Position numbers and translations under genes: made by a program. Below the pieces are notes generated by a model, which saw nothing but the letters and a program-made list of their open reading frames with translations, searched no databases and had not been told where the DNA came from. Below, piece after piece: positions 1-7,437 of a stretch of 29,881 bases of DNA. The DNA is taken from positions 1 to 29,881 of the forward strand of contig JAEXAH010000054.1 of assembly GCA_023458315.1 (NCBI GenBank), given 5' to 3'. This DNA is from Pseudomonadota bacterium (GTDB lineage Bacteria > Pseudomonadota > Alphaproteobacteria > Rhodospirillales > Magnetospirillaceae). Within the stretch, counting starts at the first letter, position 1. Every line of letters starts with the position of its first letter.

Positions 1-4
1 TTTC

Positions 5-114
5 CGTCATGCCCGGACTTGATCCGGGCATCCACGCGGCGCCGCCTGTTCCCGTCTTTCCGCTGAGATGCCTGCGGACAAACGTGGATGGCCGGGTCAA
101 GCCCGGCCATGACG
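5..114. repeat. Inverted pair of REP-like palindromes
   Basis: Two 32-bp elements (5-36 and 83-114) lie in opposite orientation, 46 bp apart. After reverse-complementing one, 28 of 32 positions agree. Each is itself a palindrome: a 9-bp stem running inwards from ATG/CAT around a CTTGA loop. All four differences fall in two stem base pairs and are compensatory (C-G to G-C, A-T to G-C). I recall very similar palindromes as common intergenic repeats in alphaproteobacteria. The inverted arrangement resembles a REP doublet (BIME/REPIN). It lies just beyond the rpsA terminator. Confidence 0.8.
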
Positions 115-142
115 AGCACTTCCCCGCCCATCCGCGAAGACC

Positions 143-171
143 AAAAAAAAGGGCGCCCGAAGGCGCCCTTT
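143..171 (-). terminator. Rho-independent terminator of rpsA
   Basis: On the minus strand a 10-bp stem (148-157 with 162-171) closes a TTCG tetraloop and is followed by a run of T (147-143). It starts 25 bp after the rpsA stop codon, so it ends the aroA-cmk-rpsA transcription direction. Confidence 0.92.
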
Positions 172-195
172 CCGTAAACAGCGGACAGACAAGGA

Positions 196-1872
196 TTACT
201 TGTCTTCCTGCGCACGGCGCATGGCCGCACCCAGGATGTCGCCCAGGCTGGCGCCCGAGTCGGACGAACCGTACTCGGCCATGGCCTGCTTCTCTTCGTC
301 GATCTCGCGGGCCTTGACCGACAGAGTGACCTTGCGGGCGCCCTTTTCGATCAGAGTGACCTTGGCGTCGATCTTTTCGCCGACGGCGAACTTCTCGGGG
401 CGCTGCTCCGAGCGGTCGCGGGCCAGCTCACCCTTGCGGATGAAGCCGGTCAGACCGTCGACCTGGACTTCCAGGCCGTTCTCGGTGACGGCGGTCACGG
501 TCGCGGTGACGATGTCGCCCTTCTTGATGGCGGCAACGGCATCCTGGAAGGGATCGCTGGACAGCTGCTTGATGCCGAGGGAGATGCGCTCCTTCTCGAC
601 GTCGACGTCCAGGACCTTGGCCTTGACCATGTCGCCCTTCTTGAACTCGGCGATGGCGGCCTCGCCCGACTTGTCCCAGGACAGGTCGGACAGGTGAACC
701 ATGCCGTCGATGTCGCCCGGCAGACCGATGAACAGACCGAATTCGGTGATGTTCTTGACTTCGCCCTCGACCTCGGTGCCCTGCGGGAACTTCTCGACGA
801 AGGATTCCCACGGGTTGGCCAGGCACTGCTTGAGGCCCAGCGAGATGCGGCGCTTCTGCGGATCGACGTCCAGCACCATCACTTCGACTTCCTGCGAGGT
901 CGAAACGATCTTGCCGGGGTGGACGTTCTTCTTGGTCCAGCTCATCTCGGAGACGTGCACCAGACCCTCGACACCGGCTTCCAGCTCCACGAAGGCGCCG
1001 TAATCGGTGATGTTGGTGACGCGGCCGACGAACTTGGCGCCCACCGGGTACTTGGCTTCCACGCCCTCCCACGGATCCGCGTCCAGCTGCTTGATGCCGA
1101 GCGAGATACGCTGGGTTTCCGGGTTGAAGCGGATGACCTGCACGCGGACGGTCTGGCCGATGTGCAGAGCTTCGGACGGATGGTTGATGCGCTTCCAGGC
1201 GATGTCGGTGACGTGCAGCAGGCCGTCGACGCCGCCCAGGTCAACGAACGCACCGTAATCGGTGATGTTCTTGACCACGCCCTCGAGGATCTGACCTTCC
1301 TTGAGGTTCTCGATCAGCTCGGAACGCTGCTCGGCGCGGGTCTCTTCCAGCACGGCGCGGCGCGAAACCACGATATTGCCGCGCGAGCGGTCCATCTTGA
1401 GGATCTGGAAGGGCTGGGGGGTGCCCAGCAGCGGGGTGATGTCGCGGACCGGACGGATGTCCACCTGGCTGCCCGGCAGGAACGCCACGGCGCCCGACAG
1501 GTCGACGGTGAAGCCGCCCTTGACGCGGCCGAAGATCACGCCGGTGACGCGCTGGTTGGCCTCGAAGGACTTCTCCAGCAGGGTCCAGGCTTCCTCGCGC
1601 TTGGCCTTCTCGCGGGACAGCACGACTTCGCCGTTGCGGTCCTCGTAGCGCTCGACGAACACCTCGACGGAATCACCCGCCTTGATTTCCGGAGCGCGGC
1701 CAGCGGTGGCGAATTCCTTCAGCGGCACGCGGCCTTCGGACTTCAGACCGACATCGATGACGGCGAAATCGTTCTCGATACGGACGATGGCACCCTTGAT
1801 GACGGCGCCTTCGAACGCGTTGCCACCGCCCAGGGTCTCGTCCAGGAGCGCGGCGAAATCTTCCATAGTCAT
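196..1872 (-). CDS. rpsA: 30S ribosomal protein S1
   Basis: Ribosomal protein S1 binds mRNA on the 30S subunit and helps unfold and position structured leaders. The 558-residue product has six S1 (OB-fold) repeats, the usual bacterial number. The first two are divergent ribosome-binding types. Repeats 3-5 carry the typical core seen as KNITDYGAFVDL, TNITDYGAFVEL and KNITEFGLFIGL, each followed by GLLHVTD-like strands. The sixth is degenerate. I chose the ATG at 1872 because AAGGAAG lies about 9 nt upstream; longer in-frame readings (to 1896 or 1950) lack this. cmk is 129 bp upstream on the same strand, the classic cmk-rpsA pairing. A strong terminator follows the gene. Confidence 0.97.
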   Translation of the reverse strand: MTMEDFAALLDETLGGGNAFEGAVIKGAIVRIENDFAVIDVGLKSEGRVPLKEFATAGRAPEIKAGDSVEVFVERYEDRNGEVVLSREKAKREEAWTLLEKSFEANQRVTGVIFGRVKGGFTVDLSGAVAFLPGSQVDIRPVRDITPLLGTPQPFQILKMDRSRGNIVVSRRAVLEETRAEQRSELIENLKEGQILEGVVKNITDYGAFVDLGGVDGLLHVTDIAWKRINHPSEALHIGQTVRVQVIRFNPETQRISLGIKQLDADPWEGVEAKYPVGAKFVGRVTNITDYGAFVELEAGVEGLVHVSEMSWTKKNVHPGKIVSTSQEVEVMVLDVDPQKRRISLGLKQCLANPWESFVEKFPQGTEVEGEVKNITEFGLFIGLPGDIDGMVHLSDLSWDKSGEAAIAEFKKGDMVKAKVLDVDVEKERISLGIKQLSSDPFQDAVAAIKKGDIVTATVTAVTENGLEVQVDGLTGFIRKGELARDRSEQRPEKFAVGEKIDAKVTLIEKGARKVTLSVKAREIDEEKQAMAEYGSSDSGASLGDILGAAMRRAQEDK

Positions 1873-1941
1873 AACTTTGTACTTCCTTTCATTCATTCTT
1901 ACCCGGCCAGCCGGTTGGTTCCGGCGGTCTTGCGGGGAACA

Positions 1942-1984
1942 CCCCGCCACATGGCAACAAGCCCCGCACCGTTGCCGGGCGGGG
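1942..1984 (-). other. Interrupted hairpin between cmk and rpsA
   Basis: The 129-bp gap between cmk and rpsA contains a two-part stem: 1942-1948 pairs with 1978-1984 (CCCCGCC/GGCGGGG) and 1953-1958 pairs with 1971-1976 (GGCAAC/GTTGCC). No T-run follows on the minus strand, so this is not a typical terminator. It could be a leader structure of rpsA mRNA, which in other bacteria is controlled by S1 itself. That role is a guess. Confidence 0.4.
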
Positions 1985-2001
1985 ACAGGAAAGGGCGACT
2001 C

Positions 2002-2634
2002 TTACAGCTTCGCGCGGATAAACGCAATCGCTGCGTCAAAAGCGCCGTCGGCGTCCAGATCGGACGTATCCAGCAGATGGGCGTCGTCGGCGGGCTTCAG
2101 CGGCGCCACCGCGCGCTGGGAATCGCGCTCGTCGCGCTGGCGCATGTCGTCCAGCACGGTTTCGAAGGTGGTGGCGACGCCCTTGGCCTGCAATTCCAGC
2201 AGGCGGCGGCGGGCACGGGTTTCGGCGCTGGCGGTGACGTACAGCTTGATGCCCGCGTCGGGGCAGACCACGGTGCCGATGTCGCGGCCGTCCAGCACCG
2301 CGCCCTTGCCCGAGGGCGGGCAGGCGGCGAAGCGGCGCTGGAAGTCCAGCAGCGCGGCGCGCACCTCGGGGATGGCGGCGACCTTGCTGGCGGCCTGGGC
2401 GGCATCGTCGCCGCGCAGATCGTCGGCCTGCAAATCCTCGGGCTGAAGATCGCGCGCCGCCTCGCCCGCGCGGGCGGGGTCGGCGGGGTCGAACCCGGCA
2501 CGGTCCACGTTCATGCCCACCGCGCGATAGATCAGGCCGGTGTCCAGGTAGTCAAAGCCCAGTTCAGCCGCAACGCGCCGAGCCAGCGTTCCCTTGCCGG
2601 CAGCAGCCGGTCCATCGATGGCGATAACGGTCAT
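2002..2634 (-). CDS. cmk: Cytidylate kinase
   Basis: Cmk phosphorylates CMP and dCMP to the diphosphates with ATP in the cytosol. The 210-residue product begins MTVIAIDGPAAAGKGTLARR, whose GPAAAGKGT P-loop (residues 8-16) is typical of bacterial Cmk. The conserved DGRDIGTVV segment lies in the middle, and an arginine-rich lid (RARRRLLEL) follows. The length is normal. The ATG at 2634 is preceded by AGGGG at suitable spacing. The longer in-frame reading to 2682 would run into the palindromic repeat and is rejected. aroA lies upstream and rpsA downstream, all on minus. Confidence 0.96.
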   Translation of the reverse strand: MTVIAIDGPAAAGKGTLARRVAAELGFDYLDTGLIYRAVGMNVDRAGFDPADPARAGEAARDLQPEDLQADDLRGDDAAQAASKVAAIPEVRAALLDFQRRFAACPPSGKGAVLDGRDIGTVVCPDAGIKLYVTASAETRARRRLLELQAKGVATTFETVLDDMRQRDERDSQRAVAPLKPADDAHLLDTSDLDADGAFDAAIAFIRAKL

Positions 2635-2657
2635 GATCACACCCCTGAAAATGAAAC

Positions 2658-2726
2658 GACACGGATGGACACGGACGAACACGGATATTCTTTTTTCATC
2701 CGTGTTTATCCGTGTCCATCCGTGTC
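2658..2726. repeat. Long imperfect palindrome of ACACGGAT-type units
   Basis: A 29-nt left arm (2658-2686) and a 29-nt right arm (2698-2726) are inverted copies with 27 of 29 matches and an 11-nt T-rich loop. Each arm is built from three short units of the type ACACGGA(T/C). It fills almost the whole aroA-cmk gap, starting 24 bp upstream of the cmk start. Transcribed from either strand it would fold into a very stable hairpin. From memory, similar repeats recur between genes of many environmental bacteria; I know of no assigned function. Confidence 0.85.
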
Positions 2727-2734
2727 ACCAAACC

Positions 2735-4063
2735 TCAAACACCCTCGATCCGCGCGCCGAGGCCGTTCATCAGCGCCTCGAAGCCGGGGAAGCTGGTTTC
2801 GATGGCTTCGGCGTCGTCCACCGCCACCGGCAGGGTCGAGGCCATGCCCAGCACCAGGAACGACATGGCGATGCGGTGGTCCAGGTTGACGGCGATGGTG
2901 GCGCCGCCCTGGGGCGGGCGGCCGGTGCCGTGGACGATCATGGTGTCGCCCTCTTCCTCGACATTGACGCCGCAGGCCTTGAGCCCGCGCACCACAGCGG
3001 CGAAGCGGTCGCTTTCCTTGACCCGCAATTCGGCCAGACCGTTCATGCGGGTGGTGCCGCTGGCGAAGGCGGCGGCCACCGCCAGCACCGGGTATTCGTC
3101 GATCATGGACGGCGCGCGGTCGGCGGGCACCTCGACGCCACGCAGGGCCGATGCCTTGATCAGCAGATCGGCCACCGGCTCGCCGCCTTCCTCGCGCGGG
3201 TTCAGATGGGTGATGTCGGCGCCCATCTCGCGCAGGGTGGTGTACAGGCCGGTGCGCAGCGGGTTCATGCCGACGCCGGTCAGCAGCACCTCGGAATCCG
3301 GCACGATCAGCGCCGCCACCGCCGGGAACCCGGCCGAGCTGGGATCGGCGGGCACGATGACGTGGCGGCCGGTCAGTTCCGGAAAGCCCGTGACCGAGAT
3401 GGCGCGGCGGCCGTCCTCCAGGTACTCGACCTCGACCGTGGCGCCGAAATTGCGCAGCATCAGTTCGGTGTGGTCGCGGGTGGCTTCCTTTTCGATCACC
3501 GTGGTGATGCCGGGCGTGTTCAGCCCGGCCAGCAGGATCGCCGACTTCACCTGGGCCGAGGCCACCGGCAATTCATAGGTGACGGGCAGCGGCGACGCGG
3601 TGCCGACCACGGCGCCGGGCAGGCGGCCGCCGTCGCGGGTGAAGAAGCGGGCGCCCATGCGCGACAGCGGCTCGGTCACGCGCTTCATGGGGCGCGAGCG
3701 CAAGCTGGCATCGCCGGTGAAGATGGTGGTGAAGGGATAGCTGGCGACCAGGCCCATCATCAGCCGGGCGCCGGTGCCGGAATTGCCCAAATCCAGCACG
3801 TCGGCCGGTTCCTGAAGACCGCCGACGCCACGGCCATGCAACACCCAGGTGCCGTCGTCCTGGCGCACGACCTCGGCGCCCAGCGCCCGCATGGCGGCGG
3901 CGGTGCGCAGCACGTCGTCGCCCTCCAGCAATCCCTCGACCCGGCTTTCGCCCACGGCCAGCGCGCCGAACATCAGGGCGCGGTGGGAAATGGACTTGTC
4001 GCCCGGCACGCGGGCGCTGCCCGACAGAGCCTTGGCCTGGCTGGACTTCAGCGGCTTGATCAT
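2735..4063 (-). CDS. aroA: 3-phosphoshikimate 1-carboxyvinyltransferase (EPSP synthase, class II)
   Basis: AroA transfers enolpyruvyl from PEP to shikimate-3-phosphate, the sixth step of the shikimate pathway. The 442-residue protein shows the N-terminal PGDKSISHRALMFGALA, the PEP-site segment LGNSGTGARL (residues 92-101), RPMKRVTEPL, the ASAQVKSAILLAGL stretch, EYPVLAVAAAFASG, LRVKESDR and LDHRIAMSF. These match the class II enzymes such as Agrobacterium CP4 rather than the E. coli class. The residue that is Ala in the glyphosate-tolerant CP4 enzyme is Gly96 here. GGGAG sits 5 nt upstream of the ATG at 4063. An adjacent ATG (4066) and a TTG (4075) are less well spaced. It heads the aroA-cmk-rpsA set. 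Confidence 0.97.
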   Translation of the reverse strand: MIKPLKSSQAKALSGSARVPGDKSISHRALMFGALAVGESRVEGLLEGDDVLRTAAAMRALGAEVVRQDDGTWVLHGRGVGGLQEPADVLDLGNSGTGARLMMGLVASYPFTTIFTGDASLRSRPMKRVTEPLSRMGARFFTRDGGRLPGAVVGTASPLPVTYELPVASAQVKSAILLAGLNTPGITTVIEKEATRDHTELMLRNFGATVEVEYLEDGRRAISVTGFPELTGRHVIVPADPSSAGFPAVAALIVPDSEVLLTGVGMNPLRTGLYTTLREMGADITHLNPREEGGEPVADLLIKASALRGVEVPADRAPSMIDEYPVLAVAAAFASGTTRMNGLAELRVKESDRFAAVVRGLKACGVNVEEEGDTMIVHGTGRPPQGGATIAVNLDHRIAMSFLVLGMASTLPVAVDDAEAIETSFPGFEALMNGLGARIEGV

Positions 4064-4162
4064 CATCACTCCCAACCGAATCGATCACGGGACTTTGTCC
4101 CGGCGGGCGCCTGATCTACCATATCCCCCGCCGCCGGGCATAGGGCCACGGCTTTTTTCGTT

Positions 4163-4191
4163 TTGACACACGGGGGCGAACATGGCAAATG
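4163..4191 (+). promoter_or_regulatory. Possible promoter of the FYDLN-type gene
   Basis: A perfect TTGACA -35 box (4163-4168) lies 87 bp upstream of the GTG start at 4255. The hexamer 17 bp downstream (CAAATG, 4186-4191) is a poor -10 match, so only the -35 is convincing. The region also separates this gene from the divergent aroA. Confidence 0.35.
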
Positions 4192-4254
4192 CCCCCCACC
4201 ACCCCGACCGTGCGGGAAGGGAGTTGGTGTGTGAAGTTTCAAGGAGGAATCCAC

Positions 4255-4623
4255 GTGGCCAAGCCGGAATGGGGTCAGAAGCGCACCTGCAATAGCTGCG
4301 GCTGCCGTTTCTACGACATGAGCCGCTCGCCCATCACCTGCCCCAAGTGCGGCAGCACGGTTGAGCCCGATTTGCCCTTCAAGGTGCGCCGTGGCGGCAG
4401 CGCCGCCCAGGCCGAGGCCAAGGCCGCCGCGGCCCAGGCCAAGACCCTGGAAGCCGCCGCCATCGCCCTGGAGGAAGACGAGGACGCGCTGGACGCCGAG
4501 GCCGATTCGGCGGACGAGGACGAAAGCGGCCTGATCGAGGACGCCTCGGATCTGGGCGAGGACGACGACGACATGGCCGAGGTCATGGAGCATCTGGACG
4601 AGGAAATCGAGGACGAGGTCTGA
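4255..4623 (+). CDS. TIGR02300 (FYDLN) family zinc-ribbon protein with acidic tail
   Basis: This 122-residue protein belongs to a small, almost exclusively alphaproteobacterial family of unknown function. Its N-terminus, MAKPEWGQKRTCNSCGCRFY, contains the first CxxC. The family FYDLN motif reads FYDMS here, and a second CPKCG follows, together forming a four-cysteine zinc ribbon (roughly residues 11-35). The middle is Ala/Lys-rich and probably helical. The last 45 residues are extremely acidic, with DDDD and EDE runs, suggesting a partner that is basic or nucleic-acid binding. The GTG start at 4255 is chosen because a strong AAGGAGG (4241-4247) lies 7 nt upstream; a longer in-frame reading has no such site. 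It diverges from aroA and precedes the tRNA-Ala pair. Confidence 0.9.
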   Translation: MAKPEWGQKRTCNSCGCRFYDMSRSPITCPKCGSTVEPDLPFKVRRGGSAAQAEAKAAAAQAKTLEAAAIALEEDEDALDAEADSADEDESGLIEDASDLGEDDDDMAEVMEHLDEEIEDEV

Positions 4624-4687
4624 GGACCAAGTCCGCCGGGGGATGCGGCGGGTCCGGCAAAAAAGTCACGGGGCTGAAAAAATCCTC

Positions 4688-4716
4688 TTGACCCCACCCG
4701 CCGAAATCCATAATTT
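4688..4716 (+). promoter_or_regulatory. Promoter of first tRNA-Ala
   Basis: TTGACC (4688-4693), a 17-bp spacer and TAATTT (4711-4716) form a good sigma70 promoter whose -10 ends 46 bp before the tRNA. The same layout is repeated before the second copy, which supports the call. Confidence 0.75.
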
Positions 4717-4762
4717 CCCGCTCCACCGACGGACGGCTCCCAGGCCGCGTCGCAGAAGTTTC

Positions 4763-4838
<76 letters not shown>

Positions 4839-4844
4839 AAATCG

Positions 4845-4880
4845 AAGGCCCGGCCTGCAAAGGCTGGGCCTTCTGATTTT
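4845..4880 (+). terminator. Terminator after first tRNA-Ala
   Basis: An 11-bp stem, AAGGCCCGGCC against GGCTGGGCCTT (4845-4855 with 4862-4872, one G-T), is followed by CTGATTTT. It begins 7 nt after the encoded CCA. Confidence 0.7.
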
Positions 4881-4913
4881 CACGGCGTTTTTATCGCCGC
4901 CATGATTTCGCAC

Positions 4914-4942
4914 TTGACCGGGCAGGGCGAAATCCATACCTT
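4914..4942 (+). promoter_or_regulatory. Promoter of second tRNA-Ala
   Basis: TTGACC (4914-4919), a 17-bp spacer and TACCTT (4937-4942), with 45 bp to the tRNA. The spacing matches the copy-1 promoter, but the -10 is weaker. Confidence 0.7.
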
Positions 4943-4987
4943 CCCGGCTCCACGGCGGCGGCACCCAGGCCGCGCCGAAAAAGTTTC

Positions 4988-5063
<76 letters not shown>

Positions 5064-5070
5064 AAATCGA

Positions 5071-5100
5071 AAGGCCCGGCAAGGCGACTTGCCGGGCCTT
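5071..5100. terminator. Bidirectional terminator between tRNA-Ala and SDR gene
   Basis: A perfect 13-bp stem (5071-5083 with 5088-5100) closes a GCGA loop. It lies 7 nt after the second tRNA and 2 nt beyond the stop codon of the convergent SDR gene. On the minus strand it is followed by TTTCGATTTT, so it probably serves both directions. Confidence 0.85.
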
Positions 5101-5102
5101 GC

Positions 5103-5828
5103 TTATTCCAGATCCCGGATGTCGGCGACGATGGCGGCGCCATAGCCCGGCGACAACAGATGGCCGACCAGCCGTGCCGCCGATTGGCCGGGTGACAGCA
5201 ACTCGCCGCGTTCCTTGAGCCCGACAAAGCGGTGCCGGTGCACGAACACCCCGTCGGGCAGGGCGCGCAAGGTCGCCTGCATGTCGGTATCGACCACGCC
5301 GGGGGCGACGCTGGCGACGCGCAGGCCGGGGCGGGCATCCTCGGCCGCCGCGCGGGCATGGTGGTCCAGCGCCGCCTTGGTGGCGCCATAGACGCTCCAC
5401 CCGGCATAGGGCTTGCGCGCCGCGCCGCTGGACACATGCAGGATGCGGCGGTCGGCGGCGCCCTCGGTGGCGGCGACGAAGGCGTCGGACAGCATCAGCG
5501 GCGCGGTCACGTTCAGCGCCACCGCCCGGGCCACCGCCTGGGGCGCCAGGGTGCCCAGCGGCCCCACCGGCTCGACCACGCCCGCATTGTTGATCAGCAG
5601 CAGCGGGCCGTCATCCGGCACCGCCAGGAAGCGCCACAGCGCCGAACCCGGCGCCGCCAGATCGGCCACCGCCCGTGGATCGGCCAGATCGACCGCTTCC
5701 TGTTCCAGCCCGGCGGCCGGGGCGACGGCCGTGCGCGACACGCCCAGCACCCGGGCGCCGCGCGCCAGCAATTCCGCGACCAGCGCCGCGCCCAATCCCT
5801 TGCTGTGTCCGGTGACGATGGCCCGCAT
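5103..5828 (-). CDS. Short-chain dehydrogenase/reductase (SDR) family protein
   Basis: This 241-residue protein is a classical SDR, an NAD(P)-dependent oxidoreductase with a Rossmann fold. The nucleotide motif TGHSKGLG is at residues 6-13, the NNAG structural motif at 80-83, the active-site Asn in LNVTAP at about 106, Ser133/134, and the catalytic pair in YGATK (Tyr147, Lys151). GVVDTDMQ follows in the C-terminal part. The substrate cannot be told from the sequence; the pattern is close to sepiapterin reductase- or YdfG-like SDRs. The ATG at 5828 has AGGAAG about 9 nt upstream. It diverges from the glycosylase gene with only 49 bp between starts, so they likely share a regulatory region. Confidence 0.92.
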   Translation of the reverse strand: MRAIVTGHSKGLGAALVAELLARGARVLGVSRTAVAPAAGLEQEAVDLADPRAVADLAAPGSALWRFLAVPDDGPLLLINNAGVVEPVGPLGTLAPQAVARAVALNVTAPLMLSDAFVAATEGAADRRILHVSSGAARKPYAGWSVYGATKAALDHHARAAAEDARPGLRVASVAPGVVDTDMQATLRALPDGVFVHRHRFVGLKERGELLSPGQSAARLVGHLLSPGYGAAIVADIRDLE

Positions 5829-5877
5829 GATTCCCGTCTTCCTGAAAACCAGGGCAAAAGCCTAAAACATTCCCATC

Positions 5878-6471
5878 ATGGACGAAACCTTCGCCGCCAC
5901 CCTGGCCCGCATCCGCGCCTGCACCCTGTGTGCCCCCCATTTGCCGCTGGGGCCGCGCCCGGTGTTGCGCGCCAGCCCGACGGCGCGGCTGCTGATCGTC
6001 GGACAGGCGCCGGGCACCCGCGTCCATGAAACCGGCATTCCGTGGAACGACCGGTCCGGCGATCGGCTGCGCCAGTGGCTGGACCTGGACGGCGACCGCT
6101 TTTACGACGAAAGCCGCATCGCCATCGTGCCCACCGGCCTGTGCTATCCCGGCCGCGACCCCAAGGGCGGCGACCTGCCGCCGCGTCCGGAATGCGCGCC
6201 GCTGTGGCACCCGGTGATCCTGCCGCTGCTGACCCGGGTCGAACTGGTGCTGGCGGTGGGCGGCCATGCCCAGGCGGCGCTGTTGGGCGCCCGCCGCCAC
6301 GCCACCATGACCGGGACGGTGGCGGCCTGGCGGCAATACGCGCCGCGTCTGTTCCCCCTGCCCCATCCGTCGTGGCGAACCACTGCGTGGGAGCGCAAGA
6401 ACCCGTGGTTCGCCGCTGAAATGCTGCCGGACTTGCGGGCACGGGTGCGCGCCGTGTTGGCGGCGGCTTGA
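5878..6471 (+). CDS. Uracil-DNA glycosylase family protein with four-cysteine (Fe-S type) pattern
   Basis: The 197-residue protein fits the uracil-DNA glycosylase superfamily, which removes uracil from DNA at the start of base excision repair. Motif A appears as VGQAPG (residues 41-46) with a downstream GIPWNDRSGDRLRQW, and the C-terminal motif as PHPSW (His163). Cysteines at 15, 18, 89 and 106 have the CxxC + C(x16)C layout of the 4Fe-4S cluster in family 4/5 enzymes. Motif A has GQAPG rather than GEAPG, so the general-base position differs from classical family 4 and the precise family is uncertain. No strong ribosome-binding site is seen. It is divergent from the SDR gene and followed 45 bp later by the bestrophin gene. 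Confidence 0.88.
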   Translation: MDETFAATLARIRACTLCAPHLPLGPRPVLRASPTARLLIVGQAPGTRVHETGIPWNDRSGDRLRQWLDLDGDRFYDESRIAIVPTGLCYPGRDPKGGDLPPRPECAPLWHPVILPLLTRVELVLAVGGHAQAALLGARRHATMTGTVAAWRQYAPRLFPLPHPSWRTTAWERKNPWFAAEMLPDLRARVRAVLAAA

Positions 6472-6516
6472 CCATGCTCTGGTCAGGGCGGCGGCAACAA
6501 TGATAAAGGCCACGGC

Positions 6517-7431
6517 ATGATCCTGCGCGACCGCCCTTCCGCCCTGCACCTGTTCTTCATCCTGCGCGGCTCGATCCTGCCGCGTATCGCCGGACCGTTG
6601 CTGGCCACCATCGCCATCGCCGTGGCGGTGACGCTGGTGCATGGGCGGCTGTTCGACGTCAAGATCACCCTGACGCCCATCCCGTTCAGCCTGATGGGAC
6701 TGGCGCTGGCCATCTTCCTGGGCTTTCGCAACAGCGCCGCCTATGACCGCTGGTGGGAAGGCCGCAAGTTGTGGGGCGAGGTGCTGATCCGTGGCCGCAC
6801 CCAGGCGCGGCTGTGGCTGAACCACGTCACCCCCGCCGATCCCGCCGAGGCCACCCGCCAGATGTATCGGCTGATCGCCTATGCCTATGCCCTGAAGCAC
6901 GCCCTGCGCGGCGTCGGCGACGAACGGGCGGCGGCGTTCCTGGACGATGCCGAACTGGCCGACCCGGCCCACGGGGTCAACCCGCCCGACTTCATCCTGC
7001 GCCGTCTGGGCGCCGGGGTGGCGGCGGCGGCGCGCGACGGGCGGCTGGCGCCCATGATGGCCGCCGAGATGGAAGAGAACCTGACGGCCCTGGCCGCCGT
7101 CCAGGCGGGATGCGAACGCATCCGCGCCACGCCGCTGCCGTTCGCCTATACGCTGATGCTGCACCGCACGGCCTATCTGTATTGCCTGCTGCTGCCGTTC
7201 GGGCTGGTGGATTCCATCGGCTATGCCACGCCGCTGGTGGTGGGGCTGATCTCGTACACCTTTTTCGGCCTGGACGCCCTGGGCGACGAGATCGAGGAAC
7301 CGTTCGGCCGCCTGGCCAACGATTTGCCGCTGGACAGCCTGTGCCGCCGCCTGGAGATCGACCTGCGCGCCGCCCTGGGCGAAACCGACCTGCCGCCGGT
7401 GTTGCAGCCGGTGGATTTCTGCCTGATGTAA
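6517..7431 (+). CDS. Bestrophin-family ion channel protein
   Basis: The 304-residue product is a bacterial bestrophin homologue (formerly UPF0187/YneE), a family of pentameric inner-membrane channels. Diagnostic features are the first transmembrane segment (about residues 22-42), a second from about 55, and the signature GFRNSAAYDRWWEGRKLWG right after it. Further hydrophobic segments lie at about 210-250, before LDALGDEIEEPFG, a conserved bestrophin stretch. The length is typical. Ion selectivity cannot be read from the sequence; bacterial members studied are cation-selective. A weak GATAAAGG-like site precedes the ATG. It stops 6 bp before the end of the convergent gene on minus. Confidence 0.93.
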   Translation: MILRDRPSALHLFFILRGSILPRIAGPLLATIAIAVAVTLVHGRLFDVKITLTPIPFSLMGLALAIFLGFRNSAAYDRWWEGRKLWGEVLIRGRTQARLWLNHVTPADPAEATRQMYRLIAYAYALKHALRGVGDERAAAFLDDAELADPAHGVNPPDFILRRLGAGVAAAARDGRLAPMMAAEMEENLTALAAVQAGCERIRATPLPFAYTLMLHRTAYLYCLLLPFGLVDSIGYATPLVVGLISYTFFGLDALGDEIEEPFGRLANDLPLDSLCRRLEIDLRAALGETDLPPVLQPVDFCLM

Positions 7432-7437
7432 ACGGAG

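Noticed and set aside
694..2889. Long plus-strand open frame (about 730 codons) opposite rpsA and cmk
   Set aside because: It is antisense to two certain genes and a by-product of GC-rich third positions; its translation is His/Gln/Ala/Gly-rich with no family resemblance.
2594..4114. Plus-strand open frame of about 500 codons opposite aroA
   Set aside because: It begins in cmk, crosses the palindromic repeat and lies antisense to aroA; low-complexity His/Gly/Gln composition.
4624..4660. Terminator after the FYDLN-type gene
   Set aside because: GGACC and CCGCC pair with GGCGGGTCC, but an A-run rather than a T-run follows on the plus strand.
4942..4960. CGGCTCCACGG before tRNA copy 2 (and its equivalent before copy 1) as remnants of a tRNA 3' end
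   Set aside because: Only about 8 bp resemble the tRNA end; too short to distinguish from chance.
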